Assembly: GCF_964204865.1 (NCBI RefSeq)
Contig: NC_135259.1
Span: 4,908,974-4,972,973 of the forward strand
Direction of reading: 5' to 3'
Length of the DNA: 64,000 bases
DNA from: Styela clava
Taxonomy: Eukaryota; Chordata; Ascidiacea; Stolidobranchia; Styelidae
A program made the position numbers and the translations under genes. Below, in pieces: positions 45,785 through 59,506 of the stretch (position 1 is the stretch's first letter; the number at the start of each line of letters is the position of its first letter). The notes under the pieces were generated by a model. The model ran no database searches and was not told the DNA's origin. It was given only the letters and a program-made list of their open reading frames with translations.

Positions 45785-48700
45785 ATGATGGATCCACAAA
45801 CAAGGAATTTATTTGCTGATATGGGAGGAGCTTCTAATGCTGGAAAAACGGTTGTCACCACAGAAGAAATATTTGCTAATGATGACAAGTTGCAAGACGA
45901 TGGTTCTAGTCAAATTCCACCAACGCCTACAGGCTCCGATAGCAATGTAGATACAGATTCATCTATAGACAAACAGACTGAGAAAAATGGAAACAAAGAT
46001 GATTTACATCAAGATATTCGACGGAACTCACATCATGATAAAGATCTTCAAAAAATCTACATACAGCAAAGTGAAATTAATGAAAAAACAGCAGAAATCA
46101 AGAGCAATATGATTCCTAATGTGCGCAGAAGTAATCGCTCGAACAAAGGTGTTCAACGGGAGATGTTTGATCCTTCTCACATCCCATCCCCAAAATACAG
46201 TAAATACAAGCCAGATATGACTCCTCAACAGGCAAGTCCGATCAAGAAACAAAAAGTAATCCCATCTTCCGATTCGGATGAGAATCATACTAAAGAAAAG
46301 CAACTTCAAAAAGAAACTAAGAAAGTTCATCATGAGAAGCAACAAAAAGTAGAGGAAGAAGTTGATGATCAAATTAAAGAAGAAGAAGAAAAATCAGATT
46401 CAGATAGTGATGATGAATACAACGATCCAAATCGACTTTGGTGTATATGTAAAAAACCACATAATGGAAGATTCATGATATCTTGTGATGTCTGTGAAGA
46501 ATGGTTTCATGGTGACTGTGTTGGTGTTACTGTTCAAAGAGGTAAACAGATGGAAAAGAAAGGAGAGGAGTATGTATGTCCATCTTGTCTAAAAAGCAAA
46601 GGAAAGCAACCAAAACACAAACATAATTCAGACAAAGAATCACTAAGACATCCTATGAAAACTGGTGTTAAATTGAAAGGCTATGCTCATGATAAAAATA
46701 ACGATCAAACTATATTAAAAGATAAGCATTCTGCTAAAAAAAGAAAACCGAAAGATTTTAACACACAACTTAGTGATCGCAAATCGACAGCAGATCCATC
46801 TAGTGCAAAACAAAGAAAATGTATTGTTGCCAGTTGTCCGAATAAAGCACCATCTGATTCCGTGTATTGCAGCAACGTTTGTATTCTACGACACGCTAAA
46901 GAATCTTTAGGTGGGTTAGGAAAATCCAAATCACAACCTGCGGTCTCAAAGAAATCGCCTGCTGAAGCGAGACAAGAAACAAAGGAAGAAAGAGTTGTGA
47001 GAAAAATTAAGGAAGCTGCATCTAGAGGAAAAATCGCAGTTATGTGTCGAAAAACTGGTAAAATATTCGCGAATGCGTCTGCGCCGCTCAAGGCTGAATT
47101 AGAAACATTTTTGAAGAAAAATCCAACATTCAAGCCTTTAAAACTTCCTAAAAACTTTAAATTACAAATGCAGGAAAGAGAAGAAAAATCGAAAGCTCAT
47201 CATTCTTCTCAACCCAAGAAAAATAATGATCAAAAACATTTGGGTGGTTATAGTCATGATCCAGATTATAAACCTATGGAAGTGAAACCGTCTAATCCTT
47301 ACAAAGCTTTGACACCATCTATCAAACATTCGAATGATATACATACAGCTAAAAAGCACAAAATAGATAGACAAAATTCAAACGACGCAAAAAAATCCAA
47401 ACACAAAAAGCATGATAACGAAAGAAGACATTCAACAGATAAGCATGCTAACCCACAAAAAATTACACCTTCAAAAAGAGATAGCCGATCACTTTCTGAT
47501 GATAGGAATGATTTTAAGAAAGATTCTGCTCCTCACAATGAGAAAGAGGTGCGAAGAAGTGTTAAGAAAACGCTACAAGGGATTTTGCAAGCTCGTTCAA
47601 ACAGTTCTGATGACCTGAAAATGCATCCGGATTCTATTACTAGATTGGTAAATAAAATTGAAGAATCATTATACAAATTATTTGGAAGTACATCATTTAA
47701 GTATAAAAGTAGATATCGAAGTATTTCTTTTAATTTGAAAGATGAGAAAAATCATGGTTTGTGGAGAAAGGTGATTTTGGGGGAAGTTACATCATCAAGC
47801 TTAGTAAAAATGACAGCTGAAGAAATGGCGTCAAAAGAACTTTCTCAGTGGAGAAAACACGAACTTACTCAAGAGTTGGAAATGATTCATGAAATAGAAT
47901 CAGCAGAAAAAAATGTACGACCAGTTTCAAAAATAACCCATAAGGGTGAAATCGCAATTGATGAAGATTATTCAGACTTAACTGAAAGCCATCTTGAGAC
48001 CTCTCATGAAAAAGTTACACCCACTATTGCACCGCAGAGAATTCGTAGAATCTCAGCTAATCAGCCAGATTCAGTCACAGACCTGAGTCCTGTTACCATG
48101 GACACAACTTCTGAACACAACAATCATTTGTTTGATATGAATTGCATGATATGTACAGGACAAGTGAAAGAAGAAGAAGCGAATCTAGACTCCGCAAATA
48201 AAAGAGTCAAGCGTTCGACTTCTATTATATTGAGTAATGAAGCGCAGTCTACACTCGATGTGGAACATTCCGAAGAAGAAATATTGAAAAAGATTTCTGC
48301 TTTCAGTAGAAAACAAGATAAACCAGTTGTAATATCTTCAAAGTCTGAAGAAGAACCTTCACAAGATGAAGAAATGTATCCTATTAGTCCTAAAGAAGAA
48401 CCTTCACAAGTAGATGAAAACCTGGAGGAAAAGAAAGCTCCTTCATCTATTACAGCCATGAAACTTAGTCGTGATCATTTCTTATGGACAGGTGTGATTA
48501 GCATGCCCGAGTTGTCAAGTTTTCGTACAAATGCTTACACTGTTTCAGGAGGTGCTAGAGAGTTGGTTCATTCAATACCGAATAAACTTGTCCTTGACGG
48601 GAGAATTCATCCTAAGGTCGTCTGGGAATACCTTGCTAAAGTAAAAACTTTTCCCAATAAAGAAGTCTGTGTTGTGCAGTTCAGAGCATCTTCTGAAGAA

Positions 48701-50494
48701 GATCGTGTTGGCTATGTTTCAATGTTATCATACTTCAGCAGTAGAAAAAGATTTGGAGTAGTGAGCAATCAAAATACACAAGTAATAAAAGACATATATC
48801 TTGTGCCTCTTCTAGAAACAGAAGATGTACCCAAGGAATTATTACCATTACGTGGTCCGGGATTACCCACCAATCACCCTTCTATGTTGCTTGGCGTAAT
48901 TGTCCGTTGCATTCCTGAACCCAAAAAATTATCTCCATTGTCTGAAACGTCACCGATCAAATTTGAAGAAAAACATCACAAGGCGAAAATTCTAAATGAT
49001 GATTTACCAGCTCGAAAATCATTGTTGGATCGCAATCGGTCGTTAACTTCTGTAATGCCACACTTTACACAAAAAATTGTTGATACTGAAAATATCGGCT
49101 CAAAAAGTGATGAAGAGGAAGAATACAATCCAGAAACTGCGGATTTTGAAAATATTTCAGATGACGATCCTCATAAACCAATTTCACCCACTGCTGCTGA
49201 AGATGAGGAAGCATATGATCCAGAGAAAGTTGTTTTCGATGATGATCTGAAAGAAGATGAGGATGATGCTCCTTATGATCCTGAGGATGAGGCAGAACGC
49301 CTGGAAAGTACTGAGCTTAAAGCATTGCAGGTGAGTCCTGTTTGTTAGTAATGTTGGAAAATCCGATACACGAATAGTGTAGGGCAGGGCTACTCAACTA
49401 TTTTTTACCGAAGATCCGCATACAAAACTTCTAAATTATATGGGTCCGCTGTTTCCAGAAATTAAATTTCGGCATCCTTAAACGCGCACTCCCTAAACCG
49501 GCTAATGATTATTAGCTAATCAAGATTGTTTATTATGGTGTTATAGTTCTTTTTTATATATATTCAAAACAACAAAAGTGATTTTATAGAATGAAATTTG
49601 AAAGTGGGGCTAATGATCCAAAATGAAGAATTAGGTGTGGTCCGAATCAAATACTCGAAAAGTCTGGATTCGGATCGCTGTATGCCAGTTGAGTAGCTGT
49701 AGTGTAGGGAATTATCATAATATAAAATGTGTAATAGGACCCATAGCATAATAGCTCGCATTTAAAAAACATCCCATGAAGGGTCCTACCACTTGCTTTG
49801 TAACAAATGGTTATTGGTTACACATACAAAAATAAGTATTTATGATGTTCTTACACGTTACAAATCGAATCTAAATTTTCGAAGCAGGAATTTGATATTG
49901 GCAAGCGTATATGGTCCATTTCGTGCTATGTTTTATGTGGTATATTTTTATATCATGCACAATTCTCTTAAAGCTATAATAAGTTTCAATAGAGTTGCAG
50001 ATCATGTTTATATCTCGATATGATTTCCTTTCATGAAATCATATTTACAGTGATTTTTTTCCACAGTTTCAATGCAACATGGCATTGCATTTTTTTTAAT
50101 TTTTGCCTGTTTTTAAGCTTTGATCACTAGCACTTTGACGTACAATGAATAAATATGCTTATGGAATTTGAATAATACAAAACAAATACATTTATTCATC
50201 AATATTATTATATTGCAGGAGAAACAAGCTTTCCTGGAAAAAATGAAGCATGAACTTGAAATGAAGAAGGCAGAGCTTGCAAAGGAAGAAATGTCATTAC
50301 AGAAACACACTCCACCTCCCGCAACCAAAACAGTTACTCGAGTGGATCCCAGAGTTGCTGCCAGAATGAAAAAACTTAAAACATCTAACAACAATGGTGA
50401 TTCAACCCCGCCCCCTCCCCCACCCTCCTCAAATGAAACACCTTTGCAAAAAATATTTTCTGTTTTGAATTTTGACAAAACAAAAGCCACATGA
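45785..50494 (+). CDS. dido1: DIDO1/PHF3-like chromatin and transcription regulator
   Basis: Two coding exons, 45785-49330 and 50219-50494, joined in phase 0 (CAG|GTGAGT ... TTGCAG|GAG); 1273 residues. The start is the first ATG after an in-frame TAA (45743); a second ATG follows at once. Domains: acidic/basic N-terminus with RRSNRSNKG; PHD finger about 217-267 (LWCICKKPHNGRFMISCDVC, EEWFHGDCVGV); Cys cluster about 345-375 (CIVASCPNK, VYCSNVCILRH); TFIIS central domain about 588-707 (SVKKTLQGIL, YKSRYRSISFNLKDEKNHGL); HLFDMNCMICTGQV; SPOC about 893-1042 (FLWTGVISMPELSSF, YFSSRKRFGVVSN). Acidic YDPE repeats, a coiled coil and DPRVAARMKK end it. The order is that of vertebrate DIDO1 (family knowledge): a nuclear reader of H3K4me3 that contacts RNA polymerase II. 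Oddity: one giant exon. The symbol rests on domain order; PHF3 is the sister family. Confidence 0.9.
49331..50218 (+). other. Single coding-region intron of the DIDO-like gene
   Basis: 888 bases, GTGAGT donor and TATTATATTGCAG acceptor. It holds a 317-bp hAT MITE near its 5' end. The remainder is AT-rich and carries no recognisable frame. Confidence 0.9.
49385..49701. mobile_element. hAT MITE in the DIDO-like intron, TSD GTGTAGGG
   Basis: Left end CAGGGCTACTCAACTATT, inverted right end TACAGCTACTCAACTGG. GTGTAGGG flanks it at 49377-49384 and 49702-49709. 317 bp, no coding frame. The target duplication is identical to that of the unrelated-looking hAT MITE at 28013. Confidence 0.9.
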
Positions 50495-53352
50495 TTCAGT
50501 GCTATTCTTAGTTTATCTTCATTTGTCTGTTTTTCATTTCAAAGTTGTCAGCGATTGATATCGGCAGCATGCATGCATGATTAAGTCAATGTCACTACAG
50601 AATATACACATGCTAACTAACATGTAGAAAGGGGCTATCCAAGGTGGTCTGCATCTGGCGCCTCAAATTGTTTTTGTGATTTTAAGAATTCGATATCAGG
50701 AAATACCGAGTCTCCCAGGAAGTGAGGTACAATATGTGCCAAGATGCGTAATGGCTGTTGAACCAATTTGATATTTACAATTTTAATAAATCAAATTATA
50801 TAATTATAAATTTGCTGACTGGGAAATGATTCTTGAGATTCATTCTATTTTGATGTAAAAACAAGGACTTTTTAAGATTTTGCACGGGTTGCTTTTGTTG
50901 TGTCAAAATGATGAAAGCCCCTATTAGCAAACTCATACACTTTTACAGTGTTATAAAAAATCCATCGATGCGGTTCACAGAATTATAACCTAATACGATA
51001 TGTAACACATTAAAAATTGGCATAACTCAGGTTTTCTCTCAAGGATTTTGCTGTTGCTTCTTCAGTACCAGTCAGTGTCCTGTCGTTCAATCCAATCATG
51101 CTGTCAAGATTATTAAGTAATACATTTCATGCTGAGTATATTAAAGAGAGAGTTTGAATTTCTCTTGACGGCCAACTGAGAGGACACATTCACATCCATT
51201 GCTTTGCCATAACTGATGGTGATCATTATCATTGGGGAACAAGGATTTTTTTAACATAGATCTTTAGTACATAATATTTTCTTTTTTTTAATTTTATTTG
51301 AATTGGATATTTCATTCAACGTTTAAAGTAAAGAATATTATAGTGGTGTATGTAAAATCCATATGATTTAAGTTAAGTTCACGTTTTTGCTTGATTGTGT
51401 GGTGCTGTTCACCTTCTACACAATTAAATAAGGGTAAAAATTGTTGTTTTCATATTGCAAGCTATTTTTGTCCCAAAAACCTTGTTTTCGATCAGCTTGC
51501 AGAGATTTTTTTGAGACGCTTAGCCTATTTTTCATTATCATAAACTGCCTTAATATTTGTTATTGTTCACAAATAAAGTCTTAAGAAACCACTCTTTCAA
51601 CTATATTAGTTCAGTCATGTTGGGTTATCATCACTCTTTACTGTGGCTATATTTGTATTTCATCATTTTCACAAGCCTGGAGCTAACAGCATCTATATTG
51701 ATGTAACTGCACCTCATGGACAGTGCATTTCTAGCTATTGAATCTGTCTTTGCATTTTTCATGTGTTAATTAAGTGGGAGGATAAATGAATTGATTTAAA
51801 TTCTGGGTCTGAGTTTCTATCTTTTACACTGTATTTGCTGCTTTTGTAATATTACAAAGCAAGAATTAAAACAATATTTCTAACATGGGCGAACTATGGC
51901 CCGCTGATGCTGTCACAACCAACCTAAAACAAAATTTGATGTTTTAGCTAGGAAATTGCTCAAAGAATTTGTTGAGATTAAATTGAGTTTTGGCACGAGG
52001 CTTATTGTTTTCCACTCTTGCAACACTTCATATTAATAATATGTAACTTTATGTGCCACACCTACATCGCCCCGCCAATCCATGTGGGCAAAATTTTTAG
52101 CACCTGGTCCGAAAACCTTGCCCATCTCTGTGCTAGATCATTCAAGCGATTGACAAGACTATCTCATTGTTACTTGCAACATATCTTTCAGAGGATTCAT
52201 TTTCTGCAAACATGCTATTTGCTAGCAATACTGGTAAAATACATTGGGAATTAGACTTGCTGAAGGGAATGCTTATTATTTAATGTAAATGGCATTGTAG
52301 ACACCTAGAACAAACTTCATCATGACGTAAACTACGGTAAGTTTCCCTGTGCCCGAAACACTGCACTTGTGTCCTCCTGTATCATTGTTGCATGCTGCCG
52401 ATACGAAAATAAACCCCAGGATTTTCTATGAATATATTTGTACATATGACTATATAAGGATATCACATGAACATGAGACTATAATGGTCAAATGTTGAAA
52501 AAGGTTTGCTTCAAAATATGTTTGCAATAAAATTATTGAAACAAAATTTTGGTTGGACTTGTGCGTACACAGATGGACAGCAATTCATATTGTTAACGTG
52601 GTTATACATTGCTTCGGTGGCCGAATGACTTGGTCAGAAAAGCCATTTTTCAAAATACCAAGCAATTCAGCATTGTAAGATTACCAGAATATTAAGTGAT
52701 TTGGATTTTGGAACCTGTTTGAAACTTGCTTAAAAAAATGAGTTGATTATATTGCAGTTTGAATTAGAGACATATATTAGTGAGAAGCCTACAATATTAC
52801 TATGGAAAGACGAGACAAAGATGTAATACAATACAAGAGCACTCTGAATAATAAACATACATGATAAAAAAAAACACTGGCGAAAAACAAGAAAATCAGA
52901 ATGAAACTGAATTACACGTCTGGAGGATGTTACATACTTGACATTGAGTTATGCTTGCCAGGAAGACAATATATTTGCCTGGGGAGATTGATGAATGTTA
53001 CAAAGGCAGTATAGTAGATTGGCAAGGATATAGCGATCAGGGCTATAATAGGGCCTGCAAGTCACATATGTTATTTATTGAGCTTAATAAATTGCTCTCT
53101 GAGCATTGGGGAAAATCCTAATCGATTTGGTGTAAACAAAGTTAATGAACTATCATGCTGAAACAAAAAACAAACAAATAACCAACATTAGCCAACTTTT
53201 GGACGGTTTAGTTCACAACCAATTATTGTATAAAACAAAATATTATAAGTTGAAAATAATATCGACTTGTATAAAATCTCAGAGGTCTAATAGAGCATTT
53301 CTGCATGTTAGGCACTTGCCAACGTCAATTCACTCTTCCGACGACGTCAATT
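50495..53352. other. DIDO 3' UTR and intergenic DNA up to the septin
   Basis: No coding frame. AATAAA hexamers at about 50785, 51572 and 52526 could end the DIDO-like transcript; the one at 51572 sits in GTTCACAAATAAAGTC. At about 51884-51910 GGGCGAACTATGGCCCGCTGATG looks like a hAT-end scrap. The two genes converge on this interval. Confidence 0.45.
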
Positions 53353-54651
53353 TCACTTCTTCTTGGTTTTGTTTTGGCCATGACCAAATTGGTCCTTTGA
53401 TTGTTGTTGTTGAAGAGTAACCTGCTCTTTTCGTTTTCGGAATGCTTGGATTTCATCATCAAGGGTTTTGCGACGATCTTCCAATTTCTTCTTTTCCTCC
53501 ATATGCATTCTCTTTAGCTTGTCAAACTTGTCATGGAGCTCCTTCTCAGAATCTTTCAGTTCTGATTCTTTTTCTTTCACCCGTTGCACAAACATTTGCC
53601 GCATTTCATCCTCTTTTCTTTGCAACTCATTTAAATGCTCATTGCGTTTAGATTCATAAACTTCTTGAAGACTGAAGCTTTTGCCGCCTTCCACACCGTC
53701 TTTGAATCCCATTTCAGCCAATTTTGAGCGTCTATACAACTCGTAATGCTTGGTGTGAGTTTTTTCACGCAAATCCTCCATATTGACACGAATCAGCATT
53801 TCACGGACTTTGACAAAATCACAATGGTTCTCATTTTCCACTTGAACTGTTCCCCACGGATATTGCCTTGCTTTCACCATTTTATTACCCAGTTTAATCT
53901 CATCTGTGCTTCCAATCACAGCAAAAGGAAGATGGCTATTCATGGAACCGTTCAACTCAGCAACAGTTTCATCATCAGTAGGAAATTGATATATTTGTAC
54001 TCCGTTGGTGACGAGTTCACTCATAATCTTAATCTTGAATTTGTGAAGTTCACTTTTTGACACTGTGTCTGCCTTTGCTATGACAGGTATGATATTCACT
54101 TTATTATCCAGATTCTTCATTGTTAGCAGATCTAAAGATTTTAAGCCATGACCTGTAGGAGAAATGAAGTAAAGACAGGCGTGGATACGTGTATCATGAT
54201 AATTATGAAGAGAACGAATTATTTTCAATTCTTCCTGCAAATAATTTTCAAATTGTTGATCGATGTATTCCACAATAGGTTTGAAGCTATTTTCTTTGTT
54301 AACTTGGTCGCCAAATCCAACAGTGTCAACAATTGTTAACTTCAAACGGACATTGCTTTCCTGAAGCTCATAAGTGTTGGCCTTAAGTTTGACGCTGGGC
54401 ATGTTATGATGCTGTGGCTCGTATTCAAAGCTGGTGTTGAATAATGTATTCATCAATGTTGACTTTCCGATGCCTGTTTCGCCAACGCACAAAATATTGA
54501 AGCAAAAACCTTGGTTAGTTGCTTTATTGACAAGTTGATCTGGAAGACTGTCAAATCCAACATGACCAGCCAAATGCAAGTTTCTAAATTCATCGCTCAA
54601 GTAATCTAAGTGATCACCAGACCCACCATTCTCCAATTCATCTGATGGCAT
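53353..54651 (-). CDS. Septin, SEPT6/8/10/11 group, intronless
   Basis: 432 codons, undamaged. The septin GTPase domain covers about residues 47-310: P-loop GETGIGKST (57-65), G3 DTVGFGD (109-115), G4 AKAD (192-195), then the septin unique element ([20 protein letters not shown]). A long coiled coil from about 330 to 415 and a Lys-rich end follow. The N-terminal [13 protein letters not shown] and the whole length match the SEPT6 group, which fills the pocket beside SEPT2- and SEPT7-type subunits in hetero-oligomers that build cortical filaments and the cytokinetic ring (family knowledge). SEPT6-group members bind GTP without hydrolysing it. Oddity: the coding region has no intron. An acceptor-like TTCTTATTTTAG at about 54685-54696 (minus) suggests a 5' UTR intron, arguing against a simple retrocopy. 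Confidence 0.92.
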   Translation of the reverse strand: MPSDELENGGSGDHLDYLSDEFRNLHLAGHVGFDSLPDQLVNKATNQGFCFNILCVGETGIGKSTLMNTLFNTSFEYEPQHHNMPSVKLKANTYELQESNVRLKLTIVDTVGFGDQVNKENSFKPIVEYIDQQFENYLQEELKIIRSLHNYHDTRIHACLYFISPTGHGLKSLDLLTMKNLDNKVNIIPVIAKADTVSKSELHKFKIKIMSELVTNGVQIYQFPTDDETVAELNGSMNSHLPFAVIGSTDEIKLGNKMVKARQYPWGTVQVENENHCDFVKVREMLIRVNMEDLREKTHTKHYELYRRSKLAEMGFKDGVEGGKSFSLQEVYESKRNEHLNELQRKEDEMRQMFVQRVKEKESELKDSEKELHDKFDKLKRMHMEEKKKLEDRRKTLDDEIQAFRKRKEQVTLQQQQSKDQFGHGQNKTKKK

Positions 54652-57600
54652 CTTGTTGAGGAATGTATCACTACAGTACTATGTTACACTAAAATAAGAA
54701 TTGCGTATTTGGTTACCACGTGCCTTATTTATAAAAATCAGGAGTCTCATTTAGTAAATATATTCATTTGGTTTTTGTGACAAATATTTAGTATGAGACT
54801 GATACTGGTATCGTACATGGTGGGATTCCTATTAAACATCAGAAAACGGATATTGTAACTTCAACACGCTAATGGGCTAGTAATATCCCGGGGTATGTAT
54901 CATTTACGACTAAATTGTTACACAATTCAGAACTTCTTACACCAGTCTGCTAATACACAAGTTATCGTATACGGTACGGTACTGGTACCTAACCTATCAT
55001 GTTATCTGGCTATTTCAGCCCAATTTCAATTGAAATTGCCCTATAACTAGGTATGTTAACATCGGCTGTAATCTGATATTACGGTAAATGACTGACAATG
55101 GTAGACTACAATAGCATCTGCATCTGGCAGTGCCCCTGAAAAAGAGTTGAAAACCTGCCAAACTATGGAACTAAGCTATAACCCAGTAACCCGATAACAG
55201 GATAATGTTTTACTGTTACATGACAATCCCATTTGCATTCTGATCCCTCATTAGCAACAATTAATTTGCAAAGACATAACTAACCTTCCAAGTTTGCAAA
55301 AATAAAGTAGAAATACTGAAATAACTAAATGAAAGCACCGAGAGACAGCCAAAAAGAGATTATTTTTAGTTAACTGTCATCATACAGATTTTTAATAAAA
55401 TGACTTTGGCCTCGATGCGCAATGCGTATAAAAATACGCCGATATTTCTACACCTGTCACTACGAAATGTAGTTCATGGAGTGTAATATAACAAATAGCA
55501 GCTCAACTCCTATTCCCCACTGAAAATCCCAGACTAAACTGTAAACTTTCACTGTCGTAGCAGCAACTGGCAGACTGGTGGGCGTGGCGCGCAACGAAAA
55601 GTATTTCTTGTAAGCAGCAGAGCATTTAAGACAGCGTTCTATCGAAGTTTAGCAGCGTTGCGTTTGAAGAAATGGACAAGAAATTAAAACACAAACTGAA
55701 ATATCGAAATCAAAAAAATTACATCAAATCTGTATGAAATAACAGAAAGCTAGATGATAAAGAACCGCTGGCATTATTCTCGTTTTTTCTATAGATTTGC
55801 GCTCTCATACACGACGTGAACTCAACGGAAGTGCTAATCAATTTAACCGCCAGAATGCCTTAAACCTTTTCACATACCTAAGAAATAACAATGAATAAAT
55901 ATTATTGCATTTGAATATAAACGTAGCGTAAAAAGTTTGCAACGGGCAATTAGCACTTACTTGAAAAAACGCTAATTGATGTATTTAGGCAAACAATGCT
56001 AACGCAAACATCAATAAATTGTCTACCCATGTTCGCTAATGTGTTTCATGGTATTATCGCAACGTCAAAATTTTCGGGTTAAAATCGGCATTTAAAAATA
56101 GTTACGTTTCACGGTAGATCAGCACAGCTTTGAAATACCGCTCGGTATTAATAGTCACATGTTGTAGAACGCGAATCCAAACGAATATCCCGTGACAATA
56201 TATAATTAACTTTGAAACATTATTTCGCCCGCGTGATGTAGTGTTTTTGATAAAGTTTCTCGATAGGGTTCAGTTGGATATATAAACAGTTTTTAATAGA
56301 GTATGTGATTAAATTAAATGTGACTATGAACACGTACATACGTTCTGTGAACTTTAAAACAGGGTCGTCCAACCCGTGGACATCGTTCTCAGTTTCGTCG
56401 GCTGTAGTACTATAATAAGTAGCGATACAGACATGTCAATTTCAGTGTGTTGTATTTCACCTTCCCTTCCCAATTAGCTGGAATGACAATTCAGATACAA
56501 ATATTTGATACAGGGTGAGGTATGTTTCGTGATTCTGGTGTGTTTGCCCCGGCAATCTACATCTAAATGCCGCTTCTCCTCGTCACGCTTGTAACAAGTC
56601 TTGCGCTGGTGGAAGTCGATGTTTAAGTTTTTCAATTCTTGCACAACTGCGCGTTTTGTTCGACAAAAATTATATGAATGAATTTGCGACCCAGAGTAAT
56701 TTCACACTTTTCGTGTCGGTTTTGATCGCAAATTCTAACGTAAATCAGAACTGGGGCTGGTATTTGACTTTGGTAAAAACGTTTGTGACCCGCGCTGACT
56801 TTCCTCCTGTGAAAATGCTTGCGACATTAAAAAGTTTGAGCAGGCCCTCCTTCAAGTGAACATGTACTGTCAGGACGGGCATTCGACTGTGGGTTTGAAT
56901 GGGTTATAAGTTATAACCACGATAAATTATTATATGGTTACATGTTACGAAACATATTTTGCAATTGTTTTGCTTAGAGCAAATCAAGGACGTTTGTCAC
57001 TGCTATAGTTGTCTCCATACCCCGAAAGATGTTGATGCAAAGGCGATGACAATCGTCCAAGGTCCGAATTCAAAATCGGTCCGAATGCAACCAATCCCGA
57101 AAGATTGACAAATTTTCAAACCTGTTTTTATACTTCCTAAGCTACATTTCCGGTAACGAGAATTGGTTTTTCAAATAAAATACGCCGTACGAGTATTGCT
57201 GCGTTTTCAAACCTAATTTTGGCGTACCAGAAAAATATTTTAAAAATTAGGCTTGCTGTATTTCAATTTCAAGGATTTGCGCGTATACATACCGGAAGTT
57301 ATCAATAGCGGGCTGCGACAACGTATGATGAATCGAAAGCTATTCTCAAATTAAGCCTTTATACTCCATTGATTCCGTCGATTTCTGATATATATATATA
57401 TATATATATGTTTTTAAATGGTATAGTATATATTTATGCACCATAAAATATCCCCCTTTTATCTGCCCTTTTTGACGTCATATACCCGCTCTCAGTAATG
57501 GCATCGAAAAGAAATATCTGAACATCGTTATTTTCTTATATCAGAGAGATTGAATTATATTTCGGCAACGAAAACACAGTCATCGTATAACAATAAAAAT

Positions 57601-58020
57601 ATAGCAACAAGCAATAATTTTTGGTATCGACAGTAAGAAGCGATGTGACCATTTAAAATCTAAGCCAACTTCCGATATCTCGATATGCCAGAGTAATTCT
57701 TTTTTGACCAGTTTAACATGGTTTAATTTTGATAATTGGCTGTATAATATATTTATATATAATGCGTCGACTGTGCTGATATATTTAGCTCGCATATTTG
57801 AGCCAAATCGTTGAACAAAAAGAACTAGTCAACAACGCTTTACAGATGCCTCAATACTATTAAGTGACCTATGATTTATCAAATCCCATACCAATCTAAT
57901 GTTTTCCCCCATTTGTCTTGTTTAGTGAAATCCTCCCTGATCTTCATCGATGATAATATTTATTACATTTTGTATCCTATTTGGGGAGTCAATAATTTAG
58001 TTAAGTATATACCTATATAT
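54652..58020. other. Upstream region of the septin and intergenic DNA
   Basis: No coding frame supported. A GC-richer patch at about 55575-55600 (TGGGCGTGGCGCGC) may mark the septin promoter if a non-coding first exon exists. A TA microsatellite lies at about 57390-57409. Nothing else recognised. Confidence 0.4.
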
Positions 58021-59501
58021 CATAGGTTCTCAAAGTGCTCCGTACGGAGCCCCAGGGCTCCGCGAGAGAAACCCAGGGGCTCCGCGAGCTATTCGATTAC
58101 TCTTCGAAATACTGACTCAAAAATTTTGTAACTGTTGAAAGAAGCAATAACAGAGTTGATAAAATCTGACAACAATACAGCCTCGAAATATGGTAAAGAG
58201 GCTGAATTAAAAATGACATTATTTATAAGCAGGAGCGCAGCCAGGATTCTTAAGAGGGAGGTGGTTCAAAATTGGAATCGGAAATTTCCGCGCAACATTC
58301 TTCGCCATTACAAAAACGGATAACGAGATTTCTGTTGCGTAAAATATTCAATCCATGACCGATGCGAGCATTCAACGTGTCTCTTCGTTATAATGTAATT
58401 GTGATCATCGTTACTCAAGTTTGATTCGAGATTAGTATTAGTATTACTTAAATGAAAGAATAATATTCTAAAATAACATAAAATATGTTATAAACTGCCA
58501 ACAATAAATAAAGTGGAGTCGTATTTTCGCGATCTTGGGATTTGTCAAACTTGATTTGTTCTTTCGCACCTGAGATTATTTTTAAGCAGGATATCGCCGT
58601 TTAAAAAATCACAATGTCTGGGCAAAATACGAACAATTAGAATTTATTTTATTGCATTCGGCTCCGTCGGTAGTTTCAGAATGAAAAAAGGTACATCGTG
58701 GATCGCGTGCACAATTGATTGCGTGCGGCTTCGTCGGTAGTTTCAGAATCGCGCGCACAATTGACTGTGTTTCGATTTCGCAGTTACTACGACGAAAACC
58801 TAACATAACACCAAATTTTGTGATTTACAATGTCTATAAAAGCGTTTTCAATCTGAGGTGAGTCTGCTGAAGCCAAACGTGTGATCTTCCATTTTAAGTT
58901 TCAGTTTTAATATTTTAGAATGCCGTTTTTCAATCAAGAAATTTGAGTTGCGGATTTATCTCTTTATTAATTATAATTTTTAACATTTCGTCGCAGATGA
59001 CTATTATATGGTAACATGTTTTTCACATTGAACTCATAATTTCCCACGAGAACAAAAAAGGAATTAACGTCGTCATTGTGTAACAATACATGTATATGCC
59101 GAGGGAAATTTTTGATTTAAGGAGAATAAACACCGGCGTAAAGATGTTCAAAACACGCCATGCTGACGAAAAAAATCGGTGATTGTAACTAAATAAAATC
59201 GCGCACGTTATTAGCGGCCTGTTAAGTCTTCCAAAAATGTCAAAAGAGAAAAGATTCGACCCCTAATTTATTAATATGTTCGTCAAGTAGCAAATTTACA
59301 GCTTTAGTATGAAATTCAGATTCATTTGTGGCTTGTGTTAATCCTATTAAAAAAGGTTCAGCATTTTAAATAAGTAAAGTACTTTTAACTTGCCCAGGAA
59401 TATTAAATTGAAAGTAACAATTTTAACATTTATTTTGGGGCTCCGCGAATAATATTCAACTTTTCAAGGGCTCCGCAACACCAAAAGTTTGAGAACCCCT
59501 G
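58021..59501 (+). mobile_element. Non-autonomous hAT-like element, copy 1 of an inverted pair (1481 bp)
   Basis: Left end CATAGGTTCTCAAAGTGCTC, inverted right end CAGGGGTTCTCAAACTTTTG; both ends carry GGGGCTCCGCGA-type words. Internally it has two diverged copies of CGTCGGTAGTTTCAGAAT. It is nearly identical to 60253-61746 in reverse. Its own flanks (CTATATAT left, ATCTAGGT right) do not match. Confidence 0.85.
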
Positions 59502-59506
59502 ATCTA

